Positions 1 to 8,679 of a stretch of DNA of 64,000 bases are shown here, piece after piece; the first letter of the stretch is position 1, and each line of letters opens with the position of its first letter. The DNA is from Syntrophobacteraceae bacterium (GTDB taxonomy: Bacteria > Desulfobacterota > Syntrophobacteria > Syntrophobacterales > Syntrophobacteraceae). Where the stretch lies: assembly GCA_031292215.1 (NCBI GenBank), contig JARLHO010000061.1:20596-84595 (forward strand). Reading direction: 5' to 3'. Both the position numbers and the translations under genes were made by a program. Under the pieces are notes generated by a model, which did no database searches, was not told the DNA's origin, and worked only from the letters and a program-made list of their open reading frames with translations.

Positions 1-1193
1 GCTCGGAGCATTACCGGAAAAAACTATCGCAGTCAGGCGTTGGGCCAAATGACATCAAGTCGCTAGACGATTTGGCGCGCCTTCCCTTTACCACGGCCGA
101 CGACCTCCGGGAAGGCTATCCTTTTCCCCTTCTTTGCGTGCCCTTCGACCAGGTGGTCCGCATTCATGCCTCCTCGGGGACGACCGGCAAAAAAAAGGTC
201 CTCTGCTATACGAAAAAAGACATCGACGACTGGGCCCACTTTTTTGCCCGCTGCTACGAGATGGCCGAACTCACTTCGCAAGACCGGGTCCAGATCGCTG
301 TGGGCTACGGCGTGTGGACCGCCGGCGTCGGCTTTCAGTTGGGCTGTGAAAAGTTTGGCGCCATGGCCATCCCCGCCGGACCGGGCAACATGGATATGCA
401 GTGCCAGTTCCTGGTGGATTTTCAAAGCACGGTGATGTGCTGCACGGCCTCGATGGGCCTTCTTCTGGCCGAAGAAGTCAACCGGCGGGGGCTAAAAGAC
501 AAGATAAACCTCAAGCAAATGATCTTTGGCTCCGAGCGGTCGAGCGAAGCGATGCGGGCGCGCATGCGGGAGCTGCTCGGCGTAGAGCACATGTTCGATA
601 TTCCCGGCATGACGGAGCTCTACGGTCCGGGAACGGGCCTTGATTGCGTCCACCACACCGGAATACACTACTGGGCGGACTACTATATCCTGGAAACGGT
701 CGATCCCGAAACCCTTCAGCCCACGGCCGAGGGCGAAATCGGCGAAATGGTGGTGACCTCGCTAAGGAAGGAAGGGGTCCCGCTCATCCGCTACCGGACC
801 CGCGATCTGACACGCCTTTTGCCCGGCGAGTGCCCCTGCGGCTCCATCCTCCCAAGACACGACCGATTGCTTGGCAGAACCGACGACATGATCACCTTTC
901 GGGGCGTAAACATTTACCCGCGCCATATCGACAACATCTTGTCAACCACCCGGGGAATCAGTTGCGAATACCAGATCGTGCTGGATAGAAAAAACGACGG
1001 GAAAGACTACATGACGGTCAAGGCCGAACGAGGCCAGAATGTGGACAGCGCTCAAAACGACGCCCTTAGCCGCAACATCGCCACCCGGATCAAACATTCC
1101 ATCCTGGTGAGCGCCGATGTGCAGGTCGTCGATTACGGCTCTTTGCCCCGTTCCGAGAAAAAGAGCAAGAGGGTCTTCGACAACAGGGACTAA
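1..1193 (+). CDS. paaK: phenylacetate-CoA ligase family protein (5' end outside window)
   Basis: AMP-forming acyl-CoA ligase of the phenylacetate-CoA ligase family, which activates an aryl acid with ATP and CoA. The frame is open from base 3 (SEHYRKKLSQSGV...), so the start lies upstream of the window and the TTG at 72 is not a real start. The phosphate-binding loop SSGTTGKKK is at about bases 171-197. The C-terminal adenylation subdomain follows, with GRTDDMITFRGVNIYP near bases 873-920 and a terminal lysine-rich EKKSKR. About 396 codons are present; the family is near 430, so only a few dozen residues are missing. No neighbouring catabolic genes are visible downstream, so the substrate (phenylacetate, benzoate-like or another acid) cannot be decided. 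Confidence 0.88.
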   Translation, partial: SEHYRKKLSQSGVGPNDIKSLDDLARLPFTTADDLREGYPFPLLCVPFDQVVRIHASSGTTGKKKVLCYTKKDIDDWAHFFARCYEMAELTSQDRVQIAVGYGVWTAGVGFQLGCEKFGAMAIPAGPGNMDMQCQFLVDFQSTVMCCTASMGLLLAEEVNRRGLKDKINLKQMIFGSERSSEAMRARMRELLGVEHMFDIPGMTELYGPGTGLDCVHHTGIHYWADYYILETVDPETLQPTAEGEIGEMVVTSLRKEGVPLIRYRTRDLTRLLPGECPCGSILPRHDRLLGRTDDMITFRGVNIYPRHIDNILSTTRGISCEYQIVLDRKNDGKDYMTVKAERGQNVDSAQNDALSRNIATRIKHSILVSADVQVVDYGSLPRSEKKSKRVFDNRD

Positions 1194-1325
1194 AGCGCCT
1201 CGGCAGCTTTGCGAACTCGAATAGGAGAGGGCTTTTTTAGAGGATTTCCTGGCCCGGGCCGCCGGGAACCACGAAAAGCTTCGTTTCCTTTGCGTCTTGG
1301 CGAGGGAAAATGGCCTCATGGCCCT

Positions 1326-1526
1326 CTACCTCTCCTGCGGCTCTTCCTCCCGGGCGGAGGCGATCTCGAAATCCGCCAGCCGTGCGCTAAGGACGGTGTC
1401 TTTGATCGTTCGGTAGATGCTTCGGAATTTCTCGTCGAAATTCGAAGGCGAAACGGTCCCCATCTCGATGAACTTTACCAGTACTTCCTTGGTCGTCTTA
1501 AGGAATCTTTCGTCATCAGCGTTCAT
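1326..1526 (-). CDS. small conserved-looking hypothetical protein (66 aa)
   Basis: Short charged helical protein (MNADDERFLKTTKEVLVKF...). I do not recognise a named family. The ATG at 1526 is preferred over an in-frame start 15 bases upstream because GAGGGG sits about 5 bases before it. There is no signal peptide or membrane segment. It lies downstream of a hairpin terminator on the same strand, so it probably has its own promoter or is reached by readthrough. Amino-acid composition and a good ribosome site support a real gene; function is unknown. Confidence 0.55.
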   Translation of the reverse strand: MNADDERFLKTTKEVLVKFIEMGTVSPSNFDEKFRSIYRTIKDTVLSARLADFEIASAREEEPQER

Positions 1527-1624
1527 TGCACCCCTCGCCATGCGCGGCGCGGAAGTCTTCTCCCCTTGGCTTCCGCGTCAAATCCGCCCGGCCTGCCGCG
1601 GCCGGGCGGGTCGATTCGCCAATG

Positions 1625-1675
1625 AAAAAAGCCCCTGCTCAATGGTGGGAAGGCCATTTGCGTTCGAGCAGAGGC
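1625..1675 (-). terminator. rho-independent terminator candidate
   Basis: Arms 1631-1640 and 1666-1675 pair over 10 bases with one mismatch. On the minus strand the hairpin is followed by a run of six T (1625-1630). It lies about 120 bases beyond the flavoprotein gene that ends at 1792, so it would end that transcript. The 25-base loop is long for a terminator, so an attenuator role for the small gene downstream is also possible. Confidence 0.55.
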
Positions 1676-1791
1676 TTCCCGGACATTTTGAATACTCTTC
1701 TCAGAGCATCCGTTCGCCCGCTTGAAATCTAGCACAAAAACAACCCCTCAGGAACCGGCGAATTCGGTTACCGGCCCCGTTACCCCCTAAA

Positions 1792-2448
1792 TCACGAACC
1801 GCTTGCCCCCAAGGCCAGTTTCTCCCCCAGATCGAACGCACGCCTGCAATCCTCAGGAAATATGTCCTCGCGCCTCTTCTTTTTGGCTTGCGGGTCAAAG
1901 CAGGTCGACAGGTATTTCGAATAGTCGCTGAACTGGCAGGTGTCTGTACAGAACATCAGTTCGCAGTTTCCGAAGATGCGATTGAAAAAACCCTGCGTGC
2001 CGGGAAAAATCTTGTCATAATTTCTGGAGGCCATATCTTTTTCGACCGTATTCATCGTATATACCAGTCCCACCCGAAGTTTTCCCGAAAATATGGAGCC
2101 GTAGCCGGGAGTGTACGTCAGGAAAGGAAAAAGAAAGCGTTCCATAAACGAGCGCATCTCCCCGGTCTCGCAAGCAAAGTACACCGGGCTTCCAAGGATC
2201 AGGACGTCTGCTTCCGAGGCTTTGTTTAGAAGAGCCCTAAGGTCGTCTTTTACAACGCAGCGGCCATAGCTCTTGCCCCCTATCTCTTTGCAGGAAAAAC
2301 AACTGATGCACCCCTTGAAGTTATAGTCGTAGAGGTGGACCAGTTCGGTTTCCGCGCCCTGTTTGGCCGCGCCCGAAAGCGCTTGCTCAAGTAGCCTCGC
2401 CGTGTTCCAGTCTTTTCTGGGACTGCCGTTGATTGCCAGTGCTCTCAT
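1792..2448 (-). CDS. flavodoxin-fold NAD(P)H-dependent reductase / iron-sulfur flavoprotein
   Basis: Starts MRALAINGSPRKDWNTARLL, the FMN-phosphate-binding loop of the NADPH-dependent FMN reductase and iron-sulfur flavoprotein family. About 50 residues in, a compact cysteine cluster (CISCFSC, then another Cys after 10 residues) fits the Isf type that binds a [4Fe-4S] cluster. SPVYFACETGEMRSFMERF is the second flavin-contact region. The ATG at 2448 follows a strong GAGGAG site. The gene is divergent from an ArsR regulator with a shared operator region at 2482-2552, so it is probably that regulator's target. Expected role: electron transfer or quinone/oxygen reduction in the cytoplasm of an anaerobe. 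Confidence 0.8.
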   Translation of the reverse strand: MRALAINGSPRKDWNTARLLEQALSGAAKQGAETELVHLYDYNFKGCISCFSCKEIGGKSYGRCVVKDDLRALLNKASEADVLILGSPVYFACETGEMRSFMERFLFPFLTYTPGYGSIFSGKLRVGLVYTMNTVEKDMASRNYDKIFPGTQGFFNRIFGNCELMFCTDTCQFSDYSKYLSTCFDPQAKKKRREDIFPEDCRRAFDLGEKLALGASGS

Positions 2449-2510
2449 CTTTTCTCCTCGCGATAGAGGGTTAACATCCGGGTTCGACGCGTAAAGCCGG
2501 CCCCCAAACA

Positions 2511-2552
2511 GTTCGATTACCATCGAACTAAATGGTTCGACAATACTCGAAC
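2511..2552. promoter_or_regulatory. operator array: four alternating GTTCGA/TCGAAC half-sites at 12-bp spacing
   Basis: GTTCGA at 2511, TCGAAC at 2523, GTTCGA at 2535 and TCGAAC at 2547 form overlapping inverted repeats with exact 12-base spacing. A fifth, isolated GTTCGA lies at 2482. The array sits between the divergent flavoprotein and ArsR genes, directly upstream of the ArsR promoter. The inference is a cooperative binding site for the ArsR protein encoded at 2607. Confidence 0.7.
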
Positions 2553-2556
2553 CGTA

Positions 2557-2585
2557 TTGCGCGGTCAACTCTGTTCTTCTATAAT
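2557..2585 (+). promoter_or_regulatory. sigma-70-like promoter of the ArsR gene
   Basis: TTGCGC (2557-2562), a 17-base spacer, then a perfect TATAAT (2580-2585). The start codon is 22 bases further on. The operator array ends five bases upstream of the -35 element. Confidence 0.6.
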
Positions 2586-2606
2586 GGGTTTTGGGGAAGG
2601 AAAACC

Positions 2607-2951
2607 ATGGTGGCCAAAAACATAGAGCAGGAGCAACCGCAAAGAGGCGAAATCACTCTGTCCGGAGTCCTTCACGCGCTAAGCGACCCCGTGCGGCTGG
2701 AAATAGTGCAAAAACTCGCCCGGTCCGGCCAAATCTCTTGCGGCTGTTTCGGCCTGACCATGCCCAAATCTTCCCTGTCTCACCACTTCAAGGTCCTTAG
2801 AAGTTCCGGAGTGGTGGCCACAAGGCGCGAGGGCAAAAATTGGGTAAACAGCCTGCGAAAAGAAGATCTCGATGTTCTGTTTCCGGGAGTGATCGACTCG
2901 ATCCTTGCCGCCTCGGCGCATGCAAGACCAAAGAATCGGGGGCCATTATGA
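2607..2951 (+). CDS. ArsR-family winged-helix transcriptional regulator
   Basis: 114-residue winged-helix repressor: LSDPVRLEIVQKLARSG is the first helix of the ArsR fold and KSSLSHHFKVLRSSGVV the recognition helix. A Cys-x-Cys pair (SCGCFG) lies just ahead of the recognition helix, near where ArsR-type sensors bind metal or metalloid, but the spacing differs from the ELCVCDL motif, so the inducer is unknown. The ATG at 2607 follows GGAAGG. It is divergent from the iron-sulfur flavoprotein gene, suggesting thiol, metal or redox control of that enzyme plus autoregulation through the array at 2511-2552. Confidence 0.85.
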   Translation: MVAKNIEQEQPQRGEITLSGVLHALSDPVRLEIVQKLARSGQISCGCFGLTMPKSSLSHHFKVLRSSGVVATRREGKNWVNSLRKEDLDVLFPGVIDSILAASAHARPKNRGPL

Positions 2952-2979
2952 ATAAACGACCGGTGACGGCGGGGGCAAT

Positions 2980-3216
2980 GCGGCGTGTCGCCGCAGACGG
3001 GTTGCCAAGCCCCGATCTGCCCGACTGGCTGCGCCGGCGGCAGCTCGGACGGCAGTCCGCACCGCGTGCCGGGTAGAGTGAAAGTGCCGCGGCCCCCCCG
3101 CTTAAATCCCGCAAAATGCGGGGTCCGCCGGGATGACGCGCTGCTTGAAGTTTCGTCCTCGGTAAAACCCCGCCAAAAAAACGGGGCGGCCCCGCTCTTA
3201 TAGTAGGTATTTCATT
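2980..3216. repeat. intergenic mosaic repeat, copy A
   Basis: Fills the 307-base gap before the next gene. Three blocks can be recognised again at 29216-29474: block 1 (2980-3076), block 2 (about 3079-3130, with CCCGCTTAAATCCCGC) and block 3 (3147-3204, GAAGTTTC to CTTATAG). Each block can form hairpins. No convincing gene is seen here; short open frames in it are composition artefacts. Confidence 0.65.
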
Positions 3217-3258
3217 TAACACCGGCCCCGTGGCCCGACCGTGTCTGGAGGGACATCG

Positions 3259-4134
3259 ATGGATACTGATGACAGCAGGTGGTTGGAAAAGATGATTTCG
3301 GATTTCGTAGAGAATTCCCCGGAGAACTCCCTTAGGATGGACACGGGGGAAAAGGCCTGGGACGAGGTCCTCGTGGGTTTTTCGTCCGGGAGCGATCCAC
3401 TCTATAAGACCTATAAGGATGTGGTAGGGGAGGAGCACTGGACGCCGCTTGAGGCCTTCTCGACGAAATTTCCCGATTTTTCGGGCGACCCCGAAGACCT
3501 TACGATTATCAGTTGGATTCTTCCCCAGCGGGGCCCCACCAAGGAGGACAATCGGAAGGAATCGTTTTATCCCTCCAGAAGATGGGTTCAGGCGAGATTT
3601 CCCGGGGAGGAATTTAACAGCGCCTTGCGAAAACGCATCGTGCGCGAGCTGGATCTAAAAGGCATACGATCGGTTGCCCCTTTGCTTCTTCCCGAATGGA
3701 AATGGGGAAAATCTTCGAAATACGTCTTTTCCTCCAACTGGTCGGAACGCCATGCGGCCTATGCGGCCGGGCTGGGCACCTTCGGCCTTAGCGACGGCCT
3801 TATCACGGAAAAAGGAAAAGCCCACCGCGTCGGCTCGGTTGTCGCAAACCTGAGGATTCCACCGTCGCCAAGGCCCTACGAGGACCATCACGCCTACTGC
3901 CTCTTCTATTTCGACGGATCGTGCACCGGCTGTCAAAAACGCTGCCCCGTTGACGCCATCACCGAAAGCGGCCACGACAAGGCCAAGTGCTGGGACCACG
4001 CGGGGGGAACCTGCGCCCGGTTCGTAAAGGAGCAGTTCGGCTTTGACGGCTACGGGTGCGGGCTCTGCCAGACAGCAGTGCCTTGTGAGTCGGGGATTCC
4101 GATAAAAATTTTAAAAGCGATGGGACGTAAATAG
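3259..4134 (+). CDS. QueG-like 4Fe-4S protein (epoxyqueuosine reductase-related)
   Basis: 291-residue protein resembling the Fe-S half of epoxyqueuosine reductase-like proteins. The mid-region (HAAYAAGLGTFGLSDGLITE) matches the family's cofactor-domain signature. The C-terminus has a ferredoxin-type cluster motif (CTGCQKRCPVDAI) and a second, modified one (CGLCQTAVPC). The ATG at 3259 follows GGAGGG; a GTG 18 bases earlier lacks that spacing. Many anaerobes carry such paralogues, which may not act on tRNA, so I do not call it queG. It stands alone between a repeat and a convergent methyltransferase gene. Confidence 0.75.
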   Translation: MDTDDSRWLEKMISDFVENSPENSLRMDTGEKAWDEVLVGFSSGSDPLYKTYKDVVGEEHWTPLEAFSTKFPDFSGDPEDLTIISWILPQRGPTKEDNRKESFYPSRRWVQARFPGEEFNSALRKRIVRELDLKGIRSVAPLLLPEWKWGKSSKYVFSSNWSERHAAYAAGLGTFGLSDGLITEKGKAHRVGSVVANLRIPPSPRPYEDHHAYCLFYFDGSCTGCQKRCPVDAITESGHDKAKCWDHAGGTCARFVKEQFGFDGYGCGLCQTAVPCESGIPIKILKAMGRK

Positions 4135-4205
4135 TTATTGGTGACTGGTGAATAGTGAGTGGTGAATAGAAGGAGCGCCGTTTACCGTTGCCACGAGCGC
4201 TCCGA

Positions 4206-4973
4206 CTACTTTGCCGGTTTTACGCCCCGCACAACCGTGCGGATGCAGGAGATCGGAATTTTTCCATCCGGCTGCGGGGAGGCAGTAAAGCCGCGCGCCG
4301 GCTGGCCGGACAGCAGGCGTCGCCGGACATTTTCCTTGGAGTCCGAGGGAGTGCCGCGATCGAACCACTCGTCAAAATCAAGGACAAAGGATTCTTCGTG
4401 CAAGCGGATGTCGATAAGCCCAACGGATGCAAACAGATCGGCCAACTGGCCGGAGGTAAGATTTCGCGTGTGGGTTTTGTCGCGCAAAACTTCTATCTCC
4501 CGGTGGAAAGCGGCCCGCGTGCCGAATGCATCCGTAATGTGGTCGCAGGCAACCACTACGCCGCCCGGCCGTAAAAGCGCAACCTGGCGAGCCAGAAACT
4601 CCCTCGGCTCGATTGTATGGTGCAACACGTAGCGGGAGATCGCGCCATCAAAGGGCGCCAGCGCATCCAGGGATGCATCGAAGATAGATTTTTGAAAAAA
4701 TTGCGCTTTATCCGCCCTATCCGCGCAACGCCTTCTCGCGCGCTCGATCATCTGCTGCGAAAGGTCTACGCCAACCACCCGGCGCCCCGCATCGAGCAGT
4801 GCACGGCTTACCAATCCCGGTCCGCACCCGGCATCGACCACATAGGCGCCACCGGGAAAATCCGCAGCCTCAATCAACCGGCCAAGCGCCGTCGGATCGG
4901 TCTGTACGGGCGCGCGTTCAAATCGGGCGGCCTGCCCGTCAAAGGCTTTGGCCAGATTGTGTTCGTGATTCAT
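4206..4973 (-). CDS. class I SAM-dependent methyltransferase
   Basis: Rossmann-fold methyltransferase with motif I VVDAGCGPG near residue 45, acidic motif II (VVGVDLS), and FDGAISRYVLHHTIEPREFL followed by LLRPGG, the UbiE/COQ5-like arrangement. 255 residues is normal. The substrate cannot be told from sequence. It is convergent with the QueG-like gene; the 71-base gap between them holds short imperfect repeats of GTGAATAG type. No obvious operon partners. Confidence 0.8.
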   Translation of the reverse strand: MNHEHNLAKAFDGQAARFERAPVQTDPTALGRLIEAADFPGGAYVVDAGCGPGLVSRALLDAGRRVVGVDLSQQMIERARRRCADRADKAQFFQKSIFDASLDALAPFDGAISRYVLHHTIEPREFLARQVALLRPGGVVVACDHITDAFGTRAAFHREIEVLRDKTHTRNLTSGQLADLFASVGLIDIRLHEESFVLDFDEWFDRGTPSDSKENVRRRLLSGQPARGFTASPQPDGKIPISCIRTVVRGVKPAK

Positions 4974-5009
4974 GTCCTGTTTTTCTTTCCGACAAAGTAG
5001 AGGTGTGGT

Positions 5010-8000
5010 TTATCCAGCCGAGGGCAAAAGATTGCTGTCTCGCACCAACTCCTCAACCACAATCATTGCGCCATCGAAATCGTATTCGCTCAATCGCTCT
5101 GAGAGTCTTTTCACGTATTGATTACCGCTACTTCCGGAAATGACCCCGGAAAGAAAACCAAGGGCTTCCCGGCTGGCGACCGGATCGTGCGCCTTGATGT
5201 GATTGGTTATCTGGCCAAGACGGCTCAACGCCTCATGCGAGTTTGTAAAGACCGGGACGTGAGCGGTGGTCGCACTTTCCATCGGGGGCGCCTCTGAGGA
5301 ATGGAGCGGTTCCAAACTCCCCGGCTCCTCGCCTGCCGCAGGCTCTCGGGAGCCAAGCAGTCGCCTGGCAAAATCCATGGTGTCGGTTCCGCTTCTGTTA
5401 AGCTTGGAGGTAAGTTCCCCCAGCCCATCTGTTTCGCCGTTTCTTATCGCCAATTCAAGCTGTTCGGCGGATTTTTCGACCACTTTCGCCCCAAGGCTCC
5501 CCGCCGCGCCTTTAATAGAATGAGCACGAAGGCGCATCTCATCAAGGTCCTTTTTTTCCATCGCAGCCAGCAGCAGGGGAAACTCGTTTTCCCACATTTC
5601 CACAAAAACCGATACGAGTGAGAAAAATAGGGCCTCCTCACCGTCAAGGTTTGCGATGGCCGATTGAACATCGATATAGCAAACCTGTTGCGGCTCGGGA
5701 TGTTCGATCTCGGAGCGGTCTTCGCCAAAAGAGGTCTTCTTTTGAACTTCTCCGGCTTCGCCTGGTTCGTCTTGGGCGCCTCCAAGCCACCGCTCCAAAA
5801 CGGCAACCAGTTGTTTGCCGTTGAAAGGCTTGCTCAGATAGTCGTCCATACCGGCCGAAAAGCACATTTGACGATCCCCTTCCATGGCATGGGCGGTAAC
5901 GGCAACGATCGGAATGCGGTAGTCCCCTACCGCCGCCTCGTTTTGCCTTATCCTGAGCGCGGCTTCATAGCCGTCCATCTCGGGCATCTGGCAATCCATC
6001 AGTATGAGATCGTAGGTTTTCTTTTTCAACGCATCCTGCACCTGCAGGCCATCGGAGACGACATCCACGGCCAGGCCCAAACTCTCGAGGGTCGCTCTTG
6101 CAAACTTTTGATTTACCAGGTTATCCTCTGCAAGCAGGACGGCTCCCGAAAAATGGGCCTTTTCGGCCGGTCGGGGAGATGGGATTGATATTTTGACCTT
6201 CTTTGCGCAAGTATCCAAAAGGGCATTGTAGAGTCGGGATTGGCCGACGGGCTTGGCGAGACACATCAGTATGCCGGCTTTTGCGGCCTCTTCGGCTCTT
6301 CGATGGCCAAACGGGGTGAGCATTATCAGCGTAACGTCGGCCAGAAAGGGATCGGCTTTGATTCCGGTGGCAAGTTCCAACCCGTCCATCCCCGCCAGCT
6401 CCATGTCCATAATGGCCACATGAATTGGAGCTCCCCCGGCGCGGGCCTTGCGCAGAATTTCCAGGGCGCTCGTCCCGTCTTCGGCGCCAAAAGCCCCCAT
6501 CCCCCAGGAACTGGTCTGTTCGCACACGATGCGCCGATTGTTTTCGTTTCGGTCTACGATGAGGACCCGGCGCCCCTGGAGATCCGCAGACACCACATCC
6601 TGGCCGGGAAGAGAGGATTCTAAATTTTTGAGTCGCACTTGAAATCGAAACGTACTGCCCTCGCCCGGTGAGCTCTCCACCTCGATGCGGCCGCCCATCA
6701 TCTCGCAGAGTTGCTTGCAGATCGTAAGCCCCAGGCCGGTGCCTCCATACTTGCGGCTCATGGAACCATCGGCCTGTGAGAAGGCAGTGAAAATATTTCC
6801 GCGGGCTTCACTGGAAATTCCCACACCCGTGTCTTTTACCGTAAAGCCAACAACCGATGTTTCCCCGAGATTTTCAACAAGGTTGACCTCCAGTAGCACT
6901 TCCCCTTTCTCCGTGAACTTTAGCCCATTTCCCAAAAGGTTGGTCAAGACCTGCCGCAGGCGATCCGGGTCTCCTTCAAACATGGCGGAGACCTCTCCTT
7001 TCACGTGACACATCAGTTCGATACCTTTTCGAGTCGCCTGTTCGGCAAATAGACCCACGGCTTCTTCCACCGTCTCCCGGATGTTGAATGGGATGCGGTC
7101 GAGTTCGAGCCGGCCGGCCTCGATTTTTGAAAAGTCGAGGATGTCGTTTAGCACCTTTAAAAGCGACTCCCCGGAATTTAGCACCATCTTTGCCATCTTG
7201 CGCTGCTCATCGCTTAGATCGGTCGCCAGCAGCAGCTCGGTAATGCCCAGCACCCCGTTCATGGGCGTTCTTATCTCGTGGCTCATGTTCGCCAGAAACT
7301 GTGACTTGGCTTTGCTTGCCGCTTCGGCGCTCACTTTTGCCCGTGTCAATTGCAGCTCGTAATTCTTGCGATCCGTTACATCCCGCAAGAATACGAGATC
7401 CGCGGGCCGGCCCCGAAAGGTGGTAAGCCCGGCGCTCAGCTCAACGTATAGAGTTGCTCCGGAAGAGAGCTTCAGGTCGAATTCGTACCGGGACGGGAAA
7501 TCTTCCCCACTCATTCTTCGATTGTAGCGACTTTCCAGCAATGTCCGCAAAGAGGTGTCGAAAAATTCGGTAAACGGGTGTCCGATCATTTCCTCGACAT
7601 TTCGCCCGATTGCTTCGGCAAGCCTGGGGTTTGCGTACTGCAGGACCCCGTCCTGAATCAGGACAATGCCGTCGTTGGCCCGCTCGACCAGATAGCGAAA
7701 TTTTTCCTCGCTTTCCTTGAGATCGGACTCTTTGTCGTGGAGTTCCGCAAAAGTCGCCGCCAGTTCCTTGTGCCGCATGGTCAGCTCAAAGTGTGCTCTT
7801 TCGGTCACGTACTCATAGGTAAAGGAAAAGATCGTCACAACGAGGAACGACAAGGTAAAGCGCACGAGGAAATCGGCTCGATAGACCGCCACAAGAGGGG
7901 AAAATTCTCGCAGGGCAACCACAAAAAAAAGCGACAGGGCGATAAGAATGACGCTGGTTGCCAGACCCTTTTTATACCCGAGCAGAAACGAGGAACACAG

Positions 8001-8339
8001 CGGGAAGATGAACATCCAGACGTGGCCGGTTTGGTCCATGGCGCCGGTAACGAACAGGAAAAGAAATAAAAGCCCCCCCGCACAGATCGTCACCACGCAC
8101 GCCAGATCGACATCCCCGCGGAAACGAAAGTATACTATATTGCACAGCAAAATCGCGCCCGCCGATATGTCCGCCGCACACAGCAAGGGATCGTGTTTAA
8201 AAAGGGCTATCGCCCCAAAAGCAAACATGTTGAGGATTCCCGCGATGCTCATCGTATTGAACAAAATGACTCTGAAGACGACCTTTCTCGGAGCGTCCCC
8301 ATCCAAATTGCCGGTGAAGATATTTCGTAGAAACTTCAT
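5010..8339 (-). CDS. hybrid sensor histidine kinase with PAS, two receiver domains and HPt
   Basis: About 1109 residues. The N-terminus has roughly six membrane segments (residues 25-180). A PAS domain follows (about 215-330), then the dimerisation helix with the phospho-acceptor His in MSHEIRTPMNG (near 355), the ATPase domain (NLLGNGLKF, DTGVGIS, GGTGLGL), receiver 1 (Asp near 648), receiver 2 (LLAEDNLVN, Asp near 785) and a C-terminal HPt domain (AHSIKGAAGSLGA). Receiver 1 has LIVDRNE where an acidic pair is normal, so it may be impaired. The ATG at 8339 is chosen; a GTG nine bases upstream is an alternative. It is divergent from HDOD and HD-GYP genes, suggesting one signalling locus. The ligand is unknown. 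Confidence 0.9.
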   Translation of the reverse strand: MKFLRNIFTGNLDGDAPRKVVFRVILFNTMSIAGILNMFAFGAIALFKHDPLLCAADISAGAILLCNIVYFRFRGDVDLACVVTICAGGLLFLFLFVTGAMDQTGHVWMFIFPLCSSFLLGYKKGLATSVILIALSLFFVVALREFSPLVAVYRADFLVRFTLSFLVVTIFSFTYEYVTERAHFELTMRHKELAATFAELHDKESDLKESEEKFRYLVERANDGIVLIQDGVLQYANPRLAEAIGRNVEEMIGHPFTEFFDTSLRTLLESRYNRRMSGEDFPSRYEFDLKLSSGATLYVELSAGLTTFRGRPADLVFLRDVTDRKNYELQLTRAKVSAEAASKAKSQFLANMSHEIRTPMNGVLGITELLLATDLSDEQRKMAKMVLNSGESLLKVLNDILDFSKIEAGRLELDRIPFNIRETVEEAVGLFAEQATRKGIELMCHVKGEVSAMFEGDPDRLRQVLTNLLGNGLKFTEKGEVLLEVNLVENLGETSVVGFTVKDTGVGISSEARGNIFTAFSQADGSMSRKYGGTGLGLTICKQLCEMMGGRIEVESSPGEGSTFRFQVRLKNLESSLPGQDVVSADLQGRRVLIVDRNENNRRIVCEQTSSWGMGAFGAEDGTSALEILRKARAGGAPIHVAIMDMELAGMDGLELATGIKADPFLADVTLIMLTPFGHRRAEEAAKAGILMCLAKPVGQSRLYNALLDTCAKKVKISIPSPRPAEKAHFSGAVLLAEDNLVNQKFARATLESLGLAVDVVSDGLQVQDALKKKTYDLILMDCQMPEMDGYEAALRIRQNEAAVGDYRIPIVAVTAHAMEGDRQMCFSAGMDDYLSKPFNGKQLVAVLERWLGGAQDEPGEAGEVQKKTSFGEDRSEIEHPEPQQVCYIDVQSAIANLDGEEALFFSLVSVFVEMWENEFPLLLAAMEKKDLDEMRLRAHSIKGAAGSLGAKVVEKSAEQLELAIRNGETDGLGELTSKLNRSGTDTMDFARRLLGSREPAAGEEPGSLEPLHSSEAPPMESATTAHVPVFTNSHEALSRLGQITNHIKAHDPVASREALGFLSGVISGSSGNQYVKRLSERLSEYDFDGAMIVVEELVRDSNLLPSAG

Positions 8340-8572
8340 GATTTCCACTCGCCACGGTTAAATGGAACCATCTGCCTGGATTTTGCCACCGCATGATTTT
8401 GCTTTTTCCAACAAATAGTGTGATCGGGGAAATCGAAGAACTGCTTTAGTGAAAAGTGCGCCCACCGGCATCGACCTGTGGTAAGATCTACTCACAAAAT
8501 TTCACTGCTATCCTTAACTGCTCGCTCTATTTGAGAATTTGGTTGCACTCAAGGATATTTACAAGGAAAATA

Positions 8573-8600
8573 TTGACACTGAGGTCGTTTCTTCTAATTT
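8573..8600 (+). promoter_or_regulatory. sigma-70-like promoter of the HDOD gene
   Basis: TTGACA at 8573-8578, a 16-base spacer and TAATTT at 8595-8600. It lies in the AT-rich 340-base gap between the divergent kinase and HDOD genes. I see no other convincing feature in that gap. Confidence 0.5.
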
Positions 8601-8679
8601 TCTTGAGTAAACATGCCGAATAATCTAACTAATGAGAATATCCCTCACTGAGGATTGGTCCTCCGAACAGGGGAAAAGC

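Noticed and set aside
72..74. TTG at 72 as start of the ligase
   Set aside because: The same frame encodes typical family residues further upstream to base 3, so the true start is outside the window.
2797..3438. 213-codon minus-strand frame
   Set aside because: It crosses the ArsR gene, a repeat and the start of the QueG-like gene; composition is that of an antisense shadow.
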